A stretch of DNA of 26,562 nt, from positions 1 to 26,562 of the forward strand of contig JBEDNN010000055.1 of NCBI GenBank assembly GCA_041170585.1, written 5' to 3'. A program made the translations under genes and the position numbers. The notes under the pieces are model-generated. The model worked only from the letters and a program-made list of their open reading frames with translations, ran no database searches and had not been told where the DNA came from. Origin of the DNA: JBDLSY01 sp041170585 (lineage in GTDB: Bacteria > Pseudomonadota > Gammaproteobacteria > Burkholderiales > Burkholderiaceae_C). This document shows positions 6,274-14,269 of this stretch, piece by piece (positions within the stretch are counted from its first letter, which is position 1; each line of letters starts with the position of its first letter).

Positions 6274-7713
6274 TTAGCCATTGAGCTGTAACCACACTAC
6301 TAATTGATCTAAAGTCGCTTGTCCACCAGCAGTATTGTTATGGTTAATAATTCCCGTAAACACATACCATTGACCACTTTTACCCAATACATAGCCTGCT
6401 AAACCGACACTGTCTTGTAGCGTTCCTGTTTTTAAATGTGCCAAACCAGTGATGTTTTTTAAGCGTTTGGTAAGCGTCCCATCTTGACCCGCAACCGCTA
6501 AAGAACTCATAAACTCTGGCATCATTGAATTGTTATAGGCATGTTGTAATAATTTGATTAATGCTAAACCACTGGAGCGTTCAATACGGCTTAAACCGCT
6601 GCCATTGTCAAAACGAAGTGAAGGATCATCTAAACCCACTGATTTAAGCCAATGACGCAAACGTTGCTCTGAAGCTATTTGATTAAAAGGAGCGGTTGCA
6701 CTTAAATTTAAATAAAGCATTTTAGCCATGACATTATTGCTACGTTTATTAATATCGCGAATAATTGACGACAAAGGTTCACTGTCCACTTGTGCTAAAA
6801 CAGCACTATTTGAGGGAGCTATGCCTGTACGAAATTGTCCCGAGTGTGTTCCACCTAATTCTTGCCACACAGTTTTAATTAAGCCACTGGTATAGTTATT
6901 ATTTGATGTAATCACACGGTATAAGTTTTGTTGTCCACAACTATTTGGAATGCTGCCCTTAAAATGAATATTACCGCTTATTAGTAAAGTATTAGAAGAT
7001 TGAATTTGACTAGTAAACGTGCTACGCCAATCAGTACAATTGCCTTGGGTGTTGGTGATGTTGCCTGATTGTGTCCAATCTAATGGCATTGGGTCAGCGA
7101 CTATGTGCCAGTTGGGTGATGCAGGTTGAAATATCAGGCGAGTTGTATGAAAGTTCATCAGTAAACCGTCTGGTTGTACGTTATAGGGTTTCTCACCTCT
7201 GCCATCAAACACATTTGGATTATTTGTATCCATATTGCTTTCAATAATACTGCGGTCAAAGACCCAATCACCTTCAATATGTTTAACACCCGATAGACGT
7301 AATTCACGCAATAAACGCCATATATCTTGTAGCTTTAAGCTGGGATCAGCACTGCCTTTAATAAAAATATCACCTATAAATACATCTGTATCAAATTTTA
7401 AAGTGCCTTGACTTAATAGTTGAGTACTCCAAAAATAGTTTGCCCCTAAAATATTCAAAGCACCATAAGTGGTGTATAACTTCATTAAACTGGCTGGATT
7501 AAGTGCTTGTTCGGCATTTAAACCAAACAGTGTTTTAGCATTGCCTGCGGGTGCAATTGCAATACTAACCCGTTGCTGGGGAATAGAAGCGGCTTGTAGC
7601 CAATCTTGAATAGGGGGTGTTAATTTAACGTCAGCAGCTGCCCAAGTTGGACTGCCAAATAATAATGGCACAATTAATAAAATAAGTATAAAAATACGCG
7701 TAAAAATGATCAT
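6274..7713 (-). CDS. dacB: D-alanyl-D-alanine carboxypeptidase/endopeptidase (PBP4, peptidase S13)
   Basis: Periplasmic penicillin-binding protein that trims or cuts peptidoglycan cross-links. The length, 479 aa, matches E. coli DacB (477). The hydrophobic N-terminus (about 3-26, ending SPTWA-AA) is a signal peptide. All three serine-penicillin-recognising motifs are present: SLMK (Ser75, Lys78), SNN (325-327) and KTG (428-430). The large insertion between the first and second motifs (about 100-300) is typical of S13 enzymes, as is FDNGSGLSR (368-376). The start is the ATG at 7711-7713. The gene is divergent from ftsH across 281 bp, and M2 and M1 remnants lie just past its stop codon. Confidence 0.95.
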   Translation of the reverse strand: MIIFTRIFILILLIVPLLFGSPTWAAADVKLTPPIQDWLQAASIPQQRVSIAIAPAGNAKTLFGLNAEQALNPASLMKLYTTYGALNILGANYFWSTQLLSQGTLKFDTDVFIGDIFIKGSADPSLKLQDIWRLLRELRLSGVKHIEGDWVFDRSIIESNMDTNNPNVFDGRGEKPYNVQPDGLLMNFHTTRLIFQPASPNWHIVADPMPLDWTQSGNITNTQGNCTDWRSTFTSQIQSSNTLLISGNIHFKGSIPNSCGQQNLYRVITSNNNYTSGLIKTVWQELGGTHSGQFRTGIAPSNSAVLAQVDSEPLSSIIRDINKRSNNVMAKMLYLNLSATAPFNQIASEQRLRHWLKSVGLDDPSLRFDNGSGLSRIERSSGLALIKLLQHAYNNSMMPEFMSSLAVAGQDGTLTKRLKNITGLAHLKTGTLQDSVGLAGYVLGKSGQWYVFTGIINHNNTAGGQATLDQLVVWLQLNG

Positions 7714-7746
7714 AAAAAATAGTAAAATTATTGTGATAAAAATATT

Positions 7747-7773
7747 TGTTTATAGCACTGTGTTTATAGCACT
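7747..7773. repeat. 13-bp duplication upstream of dacB
   Basis: TGTTTATAGCACT occurs twice with a 14-bp period, in the divergent promoter region shared by dacB and ftsH (7714-7994). Apart from this and the ftsH ribosome binding site, I see nothing specific in that region. Confidence 0.8.
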
Positions 7774-7994
7774 ATTTTTGCTAAACTAGTAAGTTTTTAC
7801 AATTACTTAACTTTAAGTAGCTTACGTACACTTAAATTAGGCTAAATTAAAGCTAATTATCGTGAATACTGTTAAAAGCCCGCGTAAACTATTGTCTTTA
7901 CAAGCCACAATTCAGTAGTTAATAATAGTTGATAGTTGTGTTAATAATGACTGTTGAGTTTAAGTTTTTTGTTTAGATTTTTTGGAGTCTTACT

Positions 7995-9839
7995 GTGAAT
8001 ATTTCTTTTGGAAAACTTGCAATTGCTGCAGCAATTGCATTCGCTTTATTTAGTTTGCCGAAAATGTACGATGATATGCGTACGCCGCCAGAAAATATTC
8101 CTTATAGTAAGCTTAAAGAGGAAGCCAAGGCAAAGCGTCTTGAAAAAATTGAAATTATTCCTCAAGGTTCAACACAAATGGTGGTCGCTAAAGCAAAAGA
8201 CGGTAAAGAATATGCCGTGATTGCCCCTTCCGATTTATTTATGGTACGTGATTTTATTGACGCAGGGGTAGAAGTGTCAGGAAAAGCAGCGGACAAAAAT
8301 TTATTCATGAATTTCTTATTTACCTTTGGGCCTATTTTATTAATTGCAGGTTTTTTCTTTTATATGAGCCGTCAAGGGAGTAAAGGCGGTGGTGGGCCTT
8401 TTTCCTTTGGCCGTAGTAAAGCAAGAATTTTAGATGAAGCCAATAATACAACGACGTTTGCTGACGTAGCAGGCTGTGATGAAGCTAAATTTGAAGTAAA
8501 AGAAATTGTTGATTTTTTAAAAGAACCTAGTAAATATACTAAATTAGGCGGACGAATTCCCCACGGTTTATTGTTGGTAGGACCACCAGGGACAGGTAAG
8601 ACTTTGTTAGCTAAAGCGATTGCAGGTGAGGCAAAAGTGCCGTTTTATAGCATTGCAGGTTCTGATTTTGAAGAAATGTTTGTGGGTGTGGGGGCATCAA
8701 GAATGCGTGATATGTTTGAGCAAGCCCGTAAAACTTCGCCGTGTATTATTTTTATTGATGAAATTGATGCAGTGGGTCGGCAACGCAGTGCGGGCGGTAT
8801 GGGCAACAACTCTAACGAACAAACTTTAAATGCTTTGTTAGTAGAAATGGATGGTTTTGGTTCAGACCAAGGTATCATTGTGGTTGCAGCTACGAATAGA
8901 GCCAATATTTTAGACCCAGCTTTATTGCGTCCTGGTCGTTTTGACCGTCAGGTTGAAGTCGGTTTACCTGATATTCGTGGGCGTGAGCAAATTTTACACG
9001 TACACATGCGTAAAGTGCCTTTAGCACCTGGTGTAGACGTTTCTAACGTAGCTAAAGCAACGCCTGGATTTTCAGGAGCAGAATTGGCTAATTTAGTCAA
9101 TGAAGCCGCTTTACATGCTGCTCGTCGTAACGGTACAGTGATTACGATGAATGATTTAGAAGAGGCTAAAGATAAAGTCTATATGGGAGTTGCTCGTACC
9201 AGTATGGTAATGAGTCAAGACGAAAAACGCACAGTAGCTTATCATGAGGCAGGGCACGCTGTAGTCGGCTGTTTATTGCCTGCTTCAGACCCTGTTTACA
9301 AAGCCACTATTATTCCTCGGGGCAGAGCTTTAGGGGTAGTATGGCGTTTACCTGTTGCTGACCGTATTAGTTACCATAAAAATAAAATGTTGGCAGACAT
9401 TGCGGTGTCGTTTGCAGGACGAATAGCCGAAGAAATATTTTTAGATGATATTTCTTCAGGGGCATCATCAGACTATCAACAAGCGACGCAAATTGCTAAA
9501 AATATGGTTACTCAATGGGGTATGGGTGATGATTTAGCCCCCATGATTTATACCCAAGAAGACAATCAAGCCATGATGGGTGGTTCAGTAGGCAGTGCAA
9601 TTAATATGTCGCAATCCACTATGCAACGGGTTGATGCTGAAATTGAAAGAATTATGACTCAACAATACAGTTTGGCAAAGCGTTTAATTAACGAAAATCT
9701 TGATATTATGACGGTGATGGCAGAAGGCTTACTGCAATATGAAACTTTAGATGCCGAGCAAATTAATGATATTATGGCACGTAAACCTTTACAGTCAGCT
9801 AAAGTATTAAATAAAAATGAAGACGCTCAATTAATTTAA
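7995..9839 (+). CDS. ftsH: ATP-dependent zinc metalloprotease FtsH
   Basis: Membrane-anchored AAA+ protease that degrades misfolded membrane proteins and unstable regulators. 614 aa (E. coli 644; the C-terminal tail is short). Membrane helices lie at about 7-22 and 105-124, with a small periplasmic domain between. The AAA module has Walker A GPPGTGKT (196-203), Walker B IIFIDEID (251-258) and the second region of homology with RPGRFDR (312-318). The zinc site is HEAGH (417-421), with the likely third ligand Asp493 in SSGASSDYQQAT. The pore motif FVGVGA (229-234) is intact. The start is GTG with GGAG 7 nt upstream (7984-7987), which settles the start choice. The protease-domain segment GRALGVVWRLPVADR departs from the E. 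coli sequence in its second half but leaves the active site intact. Confidence 0.97.
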   Translation: MNISFGKLAIAAAIAFALFSLPKMYDDMRTPPENIPYSKLKEEAKAKRLEKIEIIPQGSTQMVVAKAKDGKEYAVIAPSDLFMVRDFIDAGVEVSGKAADKNLFMNFLFTFGPILLIAGFFFYMSRQGSKGGGGPFSFGRSKARILDEANNTTTFADVAGCDEAKFEVKEIVDFLKEPSKYTKLGGRIPHGLLLVGPPGTGKTLLAKAIAGEAKVPFYSIAGSDFEEMFVGVGASRMRDMFEQARKTSPCIIFIDEIDAVGRQRSAGGMGNNSNEQTLNALLVEMDGFGSDQGIIVVAATNRANILDPALLRPGRFDRQVEVGLPDIRGREQILHVHMRKVPLAPGVDVSNVAKATPGFSGAELANLVNEAALHAARRNGTVITMNDLEEAKDKVYMGVARTSMVMSQDEKRTVAYHEAGHAVVGCLLPASDPVYKATIIPRGRALGVVWRLPVADRISYHKNKMLADIAVSFAGRIAEEIFLDDISSGASSDYQQATQIAKNMVTQWGMGDDLAPMIYTQEDNQAMMGGSVGSAINMSQSTMQRVDAEIERIMTQQYSLAKRLINENLDIMTVMAEGLLQYETLDAEQINDIMARKPLQSAKVLNKNEDAQLI

Positions 9840-9915
9840 TACCTGCTACTGTTTCTAGTTAAATTATTTCTATAATATGCTAACTTATTAATAAGTTTAT
9901 TAATGAATATACCTT

Positions 9916-9948
9916 TTGCTAATAAATTGCTAATAAATTGCTAATAAG
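9916..9948. repeat. 11-bp tandem repeat (TTGCTAATAAA x3)
   Basis: Three consecutive 11-bp units, the third with one mismatch, lie in the 144-bp gap between ftsH and the sensor-kinase gene. No terminator hairpin is evident there. Confidence 0.85.
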
Positions 9949-9983
9949 TTATTAATTGTTAATAAATGATATGAATTATATTT

Positions 9984-11366
9984 GTGTTAAATAGTTCTAT
10001 TCATACTGTCATTCGCTACTTTTTACAATGGCGACTTCGCCTAAAAGTTTTATCTTTATTTTGGCGAAGTTTTGGTTTGTTGCTTGCTTTAATGTGCGTT
10101 GGCTTTGCTTTGTGGTCGTATGGGTTTACTATGCGTCAAGAATACTCCAGAGCACAAGCCTTGGCTGGACAATTAACTACGGCGGTTAATTTAACGCGTA
10201 GTGCTATTATGCACGCCAGATCGACTAACCGTGCCTCGCTGTTGCTAGAGCTAAATACCGATGAGCGGGTTGATGTATTTGTTCGCGAAGGCAACGACAC
10301 CATAGTTTCATTAGAAGATACAGTCATGCACCACTGGTTGCATAGTTTATTAAAAAATAAATTAGGACAACATACGCAACTTGCCCGCGAAGTCAATCAA
10401 ATTGAAGGCTTATGGATTAGTTTTGATATGGGTGGTACTACCTTAGGATTACATACCTATTGGTTGCGTGTTGATCCAGAGCGTATAGAAGCCCGTTTAA
10501 AAAATCCCACTTGGTGGTGGTTATGGTTAATATTGGCATTGGTTACGGCTGCTTTAGGTGCAGCTTGGCTAACACAACGAATTACTACGCCGCTGACTGC
10601 ATTGGCAAAACGTATTCAAAATTTATCAGAAGGTGTCCCATACGTACCATTGCCTACACATAGCGTGAAAGAAATTGCTAAAGTGAATGCGGGCATGAAC
10701 CGTATGGCACAAGCTTTAGCCAGTCAAGAAGCAGACCGCCGTTTAATGTTAGCAGGCTTATCGCATGATTTACGCACACCCTTGGCAAGATTACGCTTAG
10801 AATTAGAATTTGCCCCTTTAGAAGATGAGCAACGTGCTGCTATGAACGGTGATATTTCTCAAATAGATATGCAACTTAAACAGTTTACAGACTATATTGG
10901 TAGTGACCAAGCACAGCTTAAGCGGCTTAATTTAACCGAGCTAATAGATGATTTTTTATTACGCTATGAGCGTGATAGTCGGTGTAAATTAACAACCCAT
11001 CTCACCCCTAATCTATTTATTAATGCTGACGAGGCGATGTTGGTACGCTTATTGGGCAATGTGATTGAAAATGCCTGTAGATACGGAACAATCAACAATA
11101 TTGCATACTTAACTATACACATTTACCAACAAAAAAATGAGGTTATTCTTAGTATTAAAGACAATGGTGAAGGTGTTAATTCTGAACAATTAAGCGAATT
11201 GACGCAGCCTTTTGTACGGGGTGATAGTTCACGCAATGGTTGTGAGGGCAGTGGCTTAGGTTTAGCGATTGTCGCAAGAATTGCCAAACGTCATGAAGCT
11301 GAATTAAGTTTGCATAGCGCGATTGGAGCAGGATTTGAGGTACGTTTAGTATTTTCTAAAAAATAA
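9984..11366 (+). CDS. EnvZ-like sensor histidine kinase
   Basis: Inner-membrane two-component sensor kinase, 460 aa. Transmembrane helices lie at about 27-48 and 176-197 and enclose a periplasmic domain of roughly 125 residues. A HAMP domain follows (about 198-250). The dimerisation/phosphoacceptor motif is GLSHDLRTPLARLRLELEF, with His261 the predicted phosphorylation site. The ATPase domain has an N box IENACRYG (361-368), G1 DNGEG (393-397) and G2 GSGLGLAIV (422-430). The H-box and overall layout are those of EnvZ. The start is taken as GTG at 9984; it has no clear Shine-Dalgarno, and a start further in cannot be excluded. No OmpR-type response regulator is next to it or anywhere in the window, so its partner is encoded elsewhere. 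Confidence 0.9.
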   Translation: MLNSSIHTVIRYFLQWRLRLKVLSLFWRSFGLLLALMCVGFALWSYGFTMRQEYSRAQALAGQLTTAVNLTRSAIMHARSTNRASLLLELNTDERVDVFVREGNDTIVSLEDTVMHHWLHSLLKNKLGQHTQLAREVNQIEGLWISFDMGGTTLGLHTYWLRVDPERIEARLKNPTWWWLWLILALVTAALGAAWLTQRITTPLTALAKRIQNLSEGVPYVPLPTHSVKEIAKVNAGMNRMAQALASQEADRRLMLAGLSHDLRTPLARLRLELEFAPLEDEQRAAMNGDISQIDMQLKQFTDYIGSDQAQLKRLNLTELIDDFLLRYERDSRCKLTTHLTPNLFINADEAMLVRLLGNVIENACRYGTINNIAYLTIHIYQQKNEVILSIKDNGEGVNSEQLSELTQPFVRGDSSRNGCEGSGLGLAIVARIAKRHEAELSLHSAIGAGFEVRLVFSKK

Positions 11367-11447
11367 AACATTAACGCCTTAGAGATAGGATTTTTATATA
11401 AGATTTTTGCAGTTAAAAATTATTAAAAATAAGTCTTAATTGTTTTA

Positions 11448-11479
11448 TTTATTGCTTTATTGCTTTATTGATTTATTAA
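11448..11479. repeat. 8-bp tandem repeat (TTTATTGC x4, degenerate)
   Basis: Four consecutive units TTTATTGC, TTTATTGC, TTTATTGA and TTTATTAA lie between the convergent sensor-kinase and DUF455 genes. The rest of this 151-bp gap is simple AT-rich sequence with no clear terminator. Confidence 0.8.
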
Positions 11480-11517
11480 TTTTATTTATTAATTTAATCA
11501 CTTAATTATTTAGTTAC

Positions 11518-12333
11518 TTAATTGGTATATAAATAATCAATTTCTGCTTGTGTAAAGCCCGCTGCTAATCGGGCGGCTTCATTAAACGGTGGTCGTGGTT
11601 TGGCAGCACCGTAAGTTTGGCATAACTGCTGATAATGCGTTACAGGTTCTAAGCCTTGTTTTGCACACAAATAGCGGTACCAATGATTACCAATGGCAAC
11701 ATGGTTAATTTCATCGTGCTGAATGACCGCAATTACGGCGGCACTGTCATTGTCACCACAACCAATTAATTTTTCTCGTACTGCTGGAGCAGCATCTAAA
11801 CCACGGGCTTCATATAAACGTGGGACTAAAGCCATACGTGCTAACACATCATTTTTTGTTTTATCTGCCATATCCCATAAACTGTTGTGTGCAGGATATG
11901 CCGTGTAGTAAGTGTTCACACTTTTCATTCGTTTGGCTAACATTCGGTAGTGATAAGCTTCATCACCCGCAACCATTAACCAATTTTGGTAATACGCTAA
12001 CGGCATATTATTAAACCGCCAGACTGCATCTAAAGCTAAATTGACTGCATTGAGTTCAATATGTGCCAGTGCATGCAGTAAAGCACCTCGTCCTTGTGGA
12101 GTATGTAAAGGTTGAGGGCGAATGTCTGTAGCATGAACTAGCATTAAAGCTGTTGGCATACCCGGTAAATTAGGCGGCTCTCTTAAATGGGCATTTAAGT
12201 CCCAGGTATGACTGTATATAGCTTGTCTTGCTAATTGCAAGGTGGCGTGTGTTTTAGCCGCAGGGTCTTGAATGTGTAAAATATTCAATGCTCGAATACG
12301 CGGGCAAAGATGGGTGGAGTGATTAATTGTCAT
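11518..12333 (-). CDS. DUF455 family ferritin-like protein
   Basis: A 271-aa cytoplasmic protein of the DUF455 family. It is recognised from RGALLHALAHIELNAVNLAL (82-101), LAYYQNWLMVAGDEAYHY (about 112-129), YPAHNSLWDMA (146-156), VLARMALVPRLYEARGLD (163-180) and HDEINHVAIGNHWYRYLC (206-223). The repeated E/H pairs (Glu93, Glu125 with His128, Glu208 with His211) are consistent with a four-helix bundle carrying a di-metal centre. The family's reaction is not established, and I assign none. The start is the ATG at 12331-12333. An M1 element lies 42 bp upstream, between this gene and nadE. Confidence 0.88.
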   Translation of the reverse strand: MTINHSTHLCPRIRALNILHIQDPAAKTHATLQLARQAIYSHTWDLNAHLREPPNLPGMPTALMLVHATDIRPQPLHTPQGRGALLHALAHIELNAVNLALDAVWRFNNMPLAYYQNWLMVAGDEAYHYRMLAKRMKSVNTYYTAYPAHNSLWDMADKTKNDVLARMALVPRLYEARGLDAAPAVREKLIGCGDNDSAAVIAVIQHDEINHVAIGNHWYRYLCAKQGLEPVTHYQQLCQTYGAAKPRPPFNEAARLAAGFTQAEIDYLYTN

Positions 12334-12375
12334 AGCATTAAATATTAAATATATATTTAATTTATATTTAATTCA

Positions 12376-12489
12376 GGTAATGTTAAATTTTAACTTTTAC
12401 ACTATTTATATTGGTGTGTTGTCTTAGTGATTTTACTAATTACTTCTTAATTATTAAATTTCTTGTATCAGTGCTATTTGAACATTACC
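12376..12489 (+). mobile_element. M1 MITE-like element, copy B (114 bp, 8-bp TSD)
   Basis: A 114-bp non-coding element with left end GGTAATGTTAAAT and right end ATTTGAACATTACC. It is flanked by a perfect 8-bp direct repeat TTAATTCA at 12368-12375 and 12490-12497. The right-hand duplicate contains the stop codon and preceding bases of nadE (minus strand TGAATTAA), so the element starts at the base after the stop. It differs from copy A by about 6 bases of 114. Confidence 0.94.
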
Positions 12490-14220
12490 TTAATTCATAT
12501 TTAATTTACCCGCTATAAATCCATTGGTAATCGGTAAACGCCAATCCTTACCAAAAGCACGCGGCGTAATTTTTGTACCCACCGCAGATTGACGGCGTTT
12601 ATACTCATTGATTTGAATTAAGTGTAATATCCGCTTAACGGTATGTTCGTCGCTAATATTTAAAGCAAGTATGTCGTGAAGAGATAAATTGTGTTCTAAA
12701 TGGGCATTAATAATGGCATCTAATACCGCATAATCAGGCAAACTGTCTTGGTCAGTCTGATTTTCACGCAGTTCAGCACTAGGGGTACGGGTTAAAATAT
12801 TGTGTGGAATAATAGCGGGTAAGCCTTGTTCAATGGCTTGATTATTTCGCCATTCACACAAACGATACACTTGTGTTTTAAGTACATCTTTTAATACTGC
12901 AAAACCACCGCACATATCACCGTACAAAGTGCAATAGCCCACTGCGGTTTCACTTTTATTGCCTGTAGTTAAAACTAAGTGATTAAATTTATTGCTAAAT
13001 GCCATCAACAGTGTGCCACGAATGCGTGCTTGTATATTTTCTTCGGCTAGTCCTGTAGGTGTCCCTGTAAATGCCGTACTTAATGTATCCAAATACTCTT
13101 CAAATAAAGATTCAATCGTTATTTCTTCATAATGAACATTTAAACGTGCGGCCATTGTACGGCTATCTTCAATACTCATATTGGCAGTAAACTGCGTGGG
13201 CATCATAATGGCGTGAACCGCATCAGCACCCAAAGCATCTACGGCAATACTCAACACCAAAGCACTGTCAATACCGCCACTAAGCCCTAATACAATGGAT
13301 TTAAATCCATTTTTATGAACATAATCACGGGTCGCCAGTACTAAGGATTGATATATTTCCGCTTCTACATTCAAAGGCGGGGCTATGTCTGAAGTCTGTG
13401 GTGTAGCATTGTTTAAAACAATACAGTGAACAGCAGATTCAAACTGTGGCAGTTGTGTCGTACAAACTCCCTCTGCATTGAGTACAAAGCTACCGCCATC
13501 AAATAATAACTCATCTTGTCCACCCAGATGGTTAATGCCAATATAGACCATACCCAATGCGCTTACATTTTTTCGTATGGTATTGATACGGTGTGTCATT
13601 TTTCCGTAGTAAAACGGACTTGCATTTAAGACTAATAGCACTTCAGCCCCTGCATCTTTAGCAACTTGTGGGGCAGTGGGCAGCCATACATCTTCACAAA
13701 TGTTAATAGCAAACCGTGTTTTTTTAATATCAAATACAAAAGGTTCATATTCAGTACCCCCTGCACCACTAAAACTAAAATAACGGTGTTCATCAAAGAC
13801 ACCATAATTAGGTAACTCGTGTTTATAGTAAGTACCCAATACTTTACCCGCACACAATAAACTAGCCGCATTGTTAATATGTGTGATGCGTGTTGTGTCA
13901 AAATTTTCAATTGTATGTGCTTGATACCAATCAGGGTGTCCCATTACGACATGTAAATTAGGATAGTCTATAGTTGCGGCAGTGATATGACTTAAAGCGG
14001 TTTGACATTGTTTGGCAAACTCTGGACGAAATAATAAATCCTCAGGTGGATAGCCTGAAATAGCTAATTCGGGAAATAAAATTAAATCAGCCTGTTGTTG
14101 AGCAGCTTGATGAATAGCAGTTAATATAATTTGCGTATTGTTTGCCACTGCACCAACGGTTAAATTGAGTTGTGCCAAGCAAATACGAACAGTAGAAAAT
14201 GGTTTATTTAAATAGTTCAT
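12490..14220 (-). CDS. nadE: Glutamine-dependent NAD+ synthetase
   Basis: Makes NAD+ from nicotinic acid adenine dinucleotide, drawing ammonia from glutamine; the last step of NAD synthesis. 576 aa in two domains. The N-terminal nitrilase-type glutaminase has the catalytic triad Glu51 (LFPELAISGYPPEDLL), Lys133 (YYKHELPNYGVFDE) and Cys175 (NICEDVW). The C-terminal synthetase has the ATP pyrophosphatase loop LGLSGGIDSAL (SGGIDS at 314-319), TGNKSETAVGYCTLYGD, and a C-terminal KITPRAFGKDWRLP segment. The start is the ATG at 14218-14220. It lies 49 bp downstream of maeB on the same strand, with a set of small repeated hairpins between. The stop codon lies inside the target duplication of an M1 element. 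Confidence 0.97.
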   Translation of the reverse strand: MNYLNKPFSTVRICLAQLNLTVGAVANNTQIILTAIHQAAQQQADLILFPELAISGYPPEDLLFRPEFAKQCQTALSHITAATIDYPNLHVVMGHPDWYQAHTIENFDTTRITHINNAASLLCAGKVLGTYYKHELPNYGVFDEHRYFSFSGAGGTEYEPFVFDIKKTRFAINICEDVWLPTAPQVAKDAGAEVLLVLNASPFYYGKMTHRINTIRKNVSALGMVYIGINHLGGQDELLFDGGSFVLNAEGVCTTQLPQFESAVHCIVLNNATPQTSDIAPPLNVEAEIYQSLVLATRDYVHKNGFKSIVLGLSGGIDSALVLSIAVDALGADAVHAIMMPTQFTANMSIEDSRTMAARLNVHYEEITIESLFEEYLDTLSTAFTGTPTGLAEENIQARIRGTLLMAFSNKFNHLVLTTGNKSETAVGYCTLYGDMCGGFAVLKDVLKTQVYRLCEWRNNQAIEQGLPAIIPHNILTRTPSAELRENQTDQDSLPDYAVLDAIINAHLEHNLSLHDILALNISDEHTVKRILHLIQINEYKRRQSAVGTKITPRAFGKDWRLPITNGFIAGKLNMN

Positions 14221-14229
14221 TATGCTTAC

Positions 14230-14266
14230 GGTATAAGTACCTAAGGCATAAGTGCCTAAGGTATAA
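14230..14266 (-). repeat. Tandem 15-bp repeat forming small hairpins, maeB-nadE gap
   Basis: GGTATAAGTACCTAA is followed directly by GGCATAAGTGCCTAA and a partial GGTATAA. Each full unit can fold into a 4-bp stem with a 4-nt loop (GGTA-TAAG-TACC and GGCA-TAAG-TGCC). The two differences between the units are compensatory and preserve base pairing. Confidence 0.7.
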
Positions 14267-14269
14267 AAA

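Noticed and set aside
8645..8905. Minus-strand frame inside ftsH
   Set aside because: It lies wholly within the conserved AAA domain of ftsH and has no independent support.
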